This document shows, piece after piece, positions 22,527 through 26,651 of a stretch of DNA of 26,651 nt. This DNA is from Hinthialibacter sp964556895. Lineage in GTDB: Bacteria; Hinthialibacterota; Hinthialibacteria; Hinthialibacterales; Hinthialibacteraceae. The position numbers and the translations under genes are program-made. Under the pieces are notes generated by a model. That model ran no database searches and had not been told where the DNA came from. It worked only from the letters and a program-made list of their open reading frames with translations. The first letter of the stretch is position 1. Each line of letters opens with the position of its first letter. The DNA is taken from assembly GCA_964556895.1 (NCBI GenBank), contig CAZKYC010000064.1, positions 1-26,651 of the forward strand, in the 5' to 3' direction.

Positions 22527-25040
22527 TTAAATATCAATGAACGCCACTTCGGGCGCATGTAGTTGAATAAAGTTACGCCTCGGTTCGACCTGGTCGCCCA
22601 TCAAGACGGTGAAGATTTCTTCGGCTTCGACCGCGTCGTCCATATTGACCCGTAAGATGGTGCGGGTTTCGGGGTTCATGGTGGTGCTCCAGAGTTGTTC
22701 AGGGTTCATCTCGCCCAACCCCTTGTAGCGCTGAACGTCGATGCCGCGTCCGCCTGACTGGCGAACAAATAACAAGACGTCGGTCAGAAATTGGCTGGCT
22801 TCCTGGTTGGCCTTGTCTTGCATGCGGAAGATCGGCTCGATTGCGTCTTCATCCGTGCTTTGATTCGCGCCGTTGTGGTGGCCGTTGCCGTTCACTTCTT
22901 CTAGTTTGGGCCAATGGGCCAAGACGTCAACGCCCGATTTTTCGATCTTTTTGATGATGGCTTCTAACTCGCCCGCTTCAAAAAATTCGGTCGCATGAAA
23001 TTTGGGTTGAGACGAGGCCTCGGCTTCATCTCCCGGATCACCCGTTTGATAGGTTGCAATAATCTGAGTGTATTCTTTTTCAGAGAAGGCGTATTCTTCT
23101 TTGCCCTCATATTCGATGCGGTAGAGGGGAAGCGTACTGTTCTTGTCGGCCCGCGCCTGTAAGAGGTGATGAAGCGAAAGGCCGCGGCGGCGTAAGCGCT
23201 TGTCGAACCGGTCAAGTTGTTGGATGCCCTTGAGCAATTCCCTAAATTGCGCAGGCGGCAAGGCTTTTTGTTCTTCGCCGTTCGTAATGGGGAAACACTC
23301 GACGTTGTCGATGCCGAGTTCCATCAGATAGGTTTCGAGGTCGCGGTCAGTATCGATGTATTGTTCTTTCTTGCCTTTTTTGATGCGATACAACGGAGGC
23401 TGGGCGATGTAGATGCGCCCCGACTCGATCAATTGCGGCATCTGACGGAAGAAGAAGGTAAGCAGCAGCGTACGAATATGGGCGCCGTCGACGTCGGCGT
23501 CAGTCATGATGATCATTTTGTGATAGCGGCACTTGGTCAGATCAAAGTCGGCCTCGCCGACATTCGCGCCAATCGCCGTAATAATTGTTTGGATTTCTTC
23601 GTTCGACAACACTTTATCCAAGCGGGCTTTTTCTACGTTAAGAATTTTGCCTTTCAGCGGCAGGATCGCCTGAAACCGGCGGTCGCGGCCCTGTTTGGCG
23701 GAGCCGCCGGCTGAGTCGCCCTCCACCATGAACAATTCACAGAGTTCGGGCTGTTTTTCCGAGCAGTCAGCCAACTTGCCGGGCAGGCCGCCGCCATCGA
23801 GGATGTTCTTTCTGCGCGCCAGGTTGCGCGCCTTGCGCGCCGCTTCACGCGCCTGGGCGGCGCTGATTACTTTGTTGATTATCTTTTTGGCGACCGAGGG
23901 GTTTTCTTCAAAAAATTCTGACAGGCCTTCGTTGACAATCGACTCCACCAGGCCTTTGACTTCGCTATTGCCAAGTTTTGTTTTGGTCTGGCCCTCAAAC
24001 TGCGGGTTGGAAATCTTGACCGAAATGACGCAGGTCAGCCCTTCACGAAGGTCTTCGCCGGAGATGGATATCTCATTCTTGCTTTTCTTAATCAGATCGT
24101 TGCGCTTGATGTAATCATTGGTCGTGCGCGTCAACGCACTGCGAAACCCGACCAAGTGAGTGCCGCCTTCGCGGGTGTTGATGTTGTTGGCGAACGAGAA
24201 GATGTTCTCCTGGTAACTGTCGTTGTATTGCATCGAGATCTCGACCGCGACCGACTCATTGGCGCCGCTTTCGACGACGATTTCTCGTTCCTTATAAAAA
24301 TAAATTGGTTCGGGGTTGATAATGTTTTTGTTCTTGTTGATATATTGGACAAATTCGTTGATGCCGCCTTCGAAATGGAAGGCCGCCTTTTTGTTTTCTT
24401 CGCGCTCGTCAATCAGGTTGATGGTGACGCCCTTATTTAAGAAGGCCAATTCGCGCAGGCGGGTAGCGAGAACATCATACGAAAAAACACTGGTCTCAAA
24501 AATTTTGGTATCGGGTTTAAACAGAATTTTGGTGCCGGAGTTTTTCGCCTTGCCGATAATCTCTTTGGGCCCAACAGACAGCCCGCGTTCAAACTTTTGG
24601 TAGTGGATATTGCCGTCGCGTTTGACTTCGGCCACCAACCACTCTGACAACGCGTTGACGACGGAGATGCCGACGCCGTGAAGCCCGCCGGAGGTTTTAT
24701 ACGAATTGTTGTCAAACTTGCCGCCCGCGTGAAGAACGGTCAACACCACTTCCATCGCCGATTTGTCGGGATAGTTTTTGTGTTGGCCGACGGGGATGCC
24801 GCGCCCTTCGTCAGAGACGGTGATGGAATTGTCATAGTGAATGGTGACGTCGATTTTTGACCCATACCCCGCGCCGGCTTCGTCAATGGAATTATCGACC
24901 ACTTCATACACCAGGTGATGAAGGCCGTCGGCGCTGGTGCTGCCGATGTACATCGCAGGGCGTTTTCGAACGGCTTCAAGCCCCTCAAGAACGACGATAT
25001 TGCTTTCATCATAGTTAGCGTGCTGTTTTGACTTTGGCAT
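22527..25040 (-). CDS. gyrB: DNA gyrase subunit B
   Basis: GyrB is the ATPase subunit of gyrase, which with GyrA introduces negative supercoils. At 837 residues it belongs to the long class. The GHKL ATPase has Glu46 and Asn50 (YEVVDNSIDEA) and Asp77 (SDEGRGIP), with the lid GGLHGVGISVVNALS at 118-132. The TOPRIM domain has EGDSAGG (Glu440) and TDADVDGAH (Asp514, Asp516). About 170-190 extra residues (roughly 560-750) interrupt TOPRIM, as in many Gram-negative GyrBs, before QRYKGLGEMN and the tail MGDQVEPRR. ParE is less likely given the insert and tail. GAGGGA at 25047-25052 lies six bases before the ATG. It heads a minus-strand run and is about 20 kb from dnaA rather than beside it. Confidence 0.95.
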   Translation of the reverse strand: MPKSKQHANYDESNIVVLEGLEAVRKRPAMYIGSTSADGLHHLVYEVVDNSIDEAGAGYGSKIDVTIHYDNSITVSDEGRGIPVGQHKNYPDKSAMEVVLTVLHAGGKFDNNSYKTSGGLHGVGISVVNALSEWLVAEVKRDGNIHYQKFERGLSVGPKEIIGKAKNSGTKILFKPDTKIFETSVFSYDVLATRLRELAFLNKGVTINLIDEREENKKAAFHFEGGINEFVQYINKNKNIINPEPIYFYKEREIVVESGANESVAVEISMQYNDSYQENIFSFANNINTREGGTHLVGFRSALTRTTNDYIKRNDLIKKSKNEISISGEDLREGLTCVISVKISNPQFEGQTKTKLGNSEVKGLVESIVNEGLSEFFEENPSVAKKIINKVISAAQAREAARKARNLARRKNILDGGGLPGKLADCSEKQPELCELFMVEGDSAGGSAKQGRDRRFQAILPLKGKILNVEKARLDKVLSNEEIQTIITAIGANVGEADFDLTKCRYHKMIIMTDADVDGAHIRTLLLTFFFRQMPQLIESGRIYIAQPPLYRIKKGKKEQYIDTDRDLETYLMELGIDNVECFPITNGEEQKALPPAQFRELLKGIQQLDRFDKRLRRRGLSLHHLLQARADKNSTLPLYRIEYEGKEEYAFSEKEYTQIIATYQTGDPGDEAEASSQPKFHATEFFEAGELEAIIKKIEKSGVDVLAHWPKLEEVNGNGHHNGANQSTDEDAIEPIFRMQDKANQEASQFLTDVLLFVRQSGGRGIDVQRYKGLGEMNPEQLWSTTMNPETRTILRVNMDDAVEAEEIFTVLMGDQVEPRRNFIQLHAPEVAFIDI

Positions 25041-25402
25041 GAACGATCCCTCAAAACCTGATCACAAGATAACGTACGGATGGCGGGTGGAATGGGTAAA
25101 AAAATGCGCCTTCGCGTAACTAAGTTATTCTACATGAAAGAGTTATCTCAGTCAAGATGTTATCGATCTTCATCCCCAATATACTGATTGATATGGCTAT
25201 AATAAACACAACATATTGTAGGACTGAGATTTTCCTTTATTTTTTTTACTGACTAGGGATTTTGAACAGATGTTTAACAAAATTACCATGAAACTCCTAC
25301 TTTTCTACAGTTAGAATAACGGGCGTTTCATAAGGATTCGTTTACTGGCAATTTTCTTATACTCTTACAGAGCACAAACAAGAATGGGGATACATTTTCT
25401 GC
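25041..25402. other. Divergent gyrB/dxr promoter region
   Basis: This 362-base AT-rich gap has no credible gene; the longest small frames are under 20 codons. It contains the gyrB promoter. On the dxr side a -10-like TATACT (25358-25363) lies 40 bases before the ATG, but I see no matching -35. A T-run at 25239-25247 and several A/T tracts suggest bent DNA, which would suit supercoiling-sensitive control of gyrB. Confidence 0.5.
25127..25155 (-). promoter_or_regulatory. Sigma-70 promoter of gyrB
   Basis: On the minus strand TTGACT (25155-25150) and TAGAAT (25132-25127) are separated by exactly 17 bases, each matching five of six consensus positions. Transcription would start near 25120, giving a leader of about 80 bases before gyrB. 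Confidence 0.75.
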
Positions 25403-26554
25403 ATGAAACGCTTATTGTTACTTGGCTCGACTGGCTCAATCGGACAACAGGTGTTAGACGTCGTTCGCAACCACGCGGACAAGTTTGAAATCGCCGCCAT
25501 CGCGACCCGTCGAAACATCGATTTGCTTCAACAACAGGTTGCTGAATTTCGGCCTCAGTGGGTCGCTGTCTCTGACCAAGACGCGGCGGGTCAATACTCA
25601 CAAAAACCCCTGCCTGACCAAGCGCAATTTTTCTCAGGCCCAGACTCGTTCTGTCAGATCACTCAAGCCTGCGACGCCGACACCGCCGTCGTCGCCACCG
25701 TCGGCGCGGCGGGGTTTAAACCGACCTTTGAAGCGGTCAGCGAAGGCATGCAGATCGCCCTGGCCAATAAAGAAGTGCTCGCCATGGCCGGCGGCCTATT
25801 AATGAAAACCGCTCGCGAAAGCAACTCGCCCATCATCCCCATCGACAGCGAACACAGCGCCGTGTGGCAGTGCTTGCAATGCGGCGGGCGCGGCGAAGTG
25901 GTAAAGATCATTCTCACCGCCTCGGGCGGGCCGTTTCGCGGCCAGACGCCTGACCAGTTTGAAAACGTCAACGTCGAACAAGCCCTCAACCACCCCACCT
26001 GGGACATGGGCGCCAAAATCACCATTGATTCAGCGACGCTGTTTAACAAAGGCCTCGAAGTCATCGAGGCCCATCATTTGTTTAACCAACCACTCGAACA
26101 CATCGACGTGGTGGTCCACCCTCAGTCAATCATTCATTCACTGGTCGAGTTTTTTGACGGCTCTATCATGGCCCAGTTGGGCGACGCCGACATGCGCACG
26201 CCAATTCAATACGCATTGTCGTTCCCCGAACGTATTGAACGAACGGGGCGCAAACTCGACCTGCTTGATAACCCTGAATTGACCTTTTTCGCGCCCGATA
26301 TGGAGAGTTTCCCATGCCTGAGGTTGTGTTATGAAGCGGCGCGCATCGGCGGCACCATGCCCGCTTATCTCTCAGTCGCGAATGAGGAAGTTGTCGAAGC
26401 GTTTTTGCAGGAACGCATCGCGTTTGGCGCGATCCCGCGTTTGTTAGAAGCCAGCATGAACCAACACAACCCAGTCATTGACTACACCCTCCACGACATT
26501 CACGCCGCTGACGACGAAGCCCGCAGCAAGACAAGACAATTGATCGAAAGTTAA
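25403..26554 (+). CDS. dxr: 1-deoxy-D-xylulose 5-phosphate reductoisomerase
   Basis: Dxr (IspC) converts DXP to 2-C-methyl-D-erythritol 4-phosphate with NADPH, the committed step of the MEP pathway, in the cytoplasm. The 383-residue protein has the NADPH loop GSTGSIG at 8-14, ATVGAAG near 98, the KEVLAMAG motif at 123-130, metal ligands Asp148 and Glu150 in DSEHSA and Glu219 in NKGLEVIEAH, and the substrate-phosphate loop TASGGPF at 172-178, followed by NHPTWDMG with its His197. VHPQSIIHS completes the active site. No strong ribosome-binding site precedes the ATG at 25403, but the N-terminus fits the family. It diverges from gyrB. In many bacteria rseP follows dxr; the window ends too soon to confirm that here. 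Confidence 0.97.
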   Translation: MKRLLLLGSTGSIGQQVLDVVRNHADKFEIAAIATRRNIDLLQQQVAEFRPQWVAVSDQDAAGQYSQKPLPDQAQFFSGPDSFCQITQACDADTAVVATVGAAGFKPTFEAVSEGMQIALANKEVLAMAGGLLMKTARESNSPIIPIDSEHSAVWQCLQCGGRGEVVKIILTASGGPFRGQTPDQFENVNVEQALNHPTWDMGAKITIDSATLFNKGLEVIEAHHLFNQPLEHIDVVVHPQSIIHSLVEFFDGSIMAQLGDADMRTPIQYALSFPERIERTGRKLDLLDNPELTFFAPDMESFPCLRLCYEAARIGGTMPAYLSVANEEVVEAFLQERIAFGAIPRLLEASMNQHNPVIDYTLHDIHAADDEARSKTRQLIES

Positions 26555-26619
26555 GGCTCATTCGGGATTTGGATACGTTCTCTCAAATTGAATTACAATT
26601 TCCCGACACGATCTCAAGG

Positions 26620-26651
26620 ATGATTTTTTTATCGTTGTATTTGGCATGGGT
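26620..26651 (+). CDS. Possible start of a membrane-protein gene, cut by window end
   Basis: An ATG at 26620 opens a frame reading MIFLSLYLAW to the window end, hydrophobic like the start of a membrane protein. AAGG sits directly against the ATG, too close for a normal ribosome-binding site, so the start or even the gene may be wrong. It is 65 bases after dxr, where many genomes have the membrane protease rseP; that identity is only a guess from context. Confidence 0.25.
   Translation, partial: MIFLSLYLAW

Noticed and set aside
23217..23714. Plus-strand open frame of 165 codons opposite gyrB
   Set aside because: It is antisense to the GyrB TOPRIM region and has no upstream ribosome-binding site or family pattern.
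25269..25314. Small frame MFNKITMKLLLFYS upstream of dxr
   Set aside because: Fourteen codons, no ribosome-binding site, inside an AT-rich divergent promoter region; likely chance.

Overview
The window looks like part of a chromosome from an uncultured diderm (Gram-negative-type) bacterium. Evidence: a GyrB with the long insert typical of Gram-negative enzymes, an O-antigen-ligase/polymerase-type membrane protein, a lipobox lipoprotein, cleavable signal peptides, and MEP-pathway isoprenoid genes (dxr and an ispG-like gene). A secreted DUF1080-family protein and a BatA-type protein are often seen in planctomycete-like and allied candidate phyla, but I cannot assign a phylum from sequence alone. 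Coding DNA is moderately GC-rich; the first 700 bases are distinctly AT-rich.

Layout. Bases 1-699 hold a probable replication origin with four co-oriented DnaA boxes, followed by dnaA (+). dnaN, recF and gyrB do not follow it. Next come a convergent PLP aminotransferase (-), a divergent M24 Xaa-Pro-type peptidase (+), a roughly 490-base intergenic patchwork of short repeats, a secreted DUF1080 protein (-) and pyruvate phosphate dikinase (-). A plus-strand run follows: prfA, prmC, a TPR lipoprotein, a BatA/VWA-type membrane protein, a Wzy/WaaL-like membrane protein with a TPR tail, and an ispG-like gene that ends at a perfect 12-bp hairpin. On the minus strand, read from 25,040 downward, are gyrB, a large secreted protein of unknown function, glutamine-dependent NAD+ synthase and a small membrane protein, closely spaced like an operon behind a good sigma-70 promoter. 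A separate secreted protein (-) lies between that run and ispG. dxr (+) diverges from gyrB and the window ends in what may be the start of another gene.

How the genes fit together. prfA and prmC are a release factor and the enzyme that methylates its GGQ glutamine. The lipoprotein, BatA-like protein and ligase form a tightly packed envelope block whose last gene overlaps ispG by four bases. dxr and ispG belong to the same pathway but sit in different units.

Most unusual points: (1) the IspG-like protein keeps a clear TIM-barrel half but stops exactly where the catalytic iron-sulfur domain should begin, and has an extra segment near its N-terminus; (2) a 114-bp repeat occurs twice in intergenic DNA without indels, with imperfect inverted ends like a small non-autonomous element; (3) a second short repeat family, present as an inverted pair next to ispG and as a single arm near 4.9 kb; (4) several secreted or membrane proteins without a clear family sit in housekeeping operons. 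I found no CRISPR array, tRNA, rRNA, transposase or phage gene.
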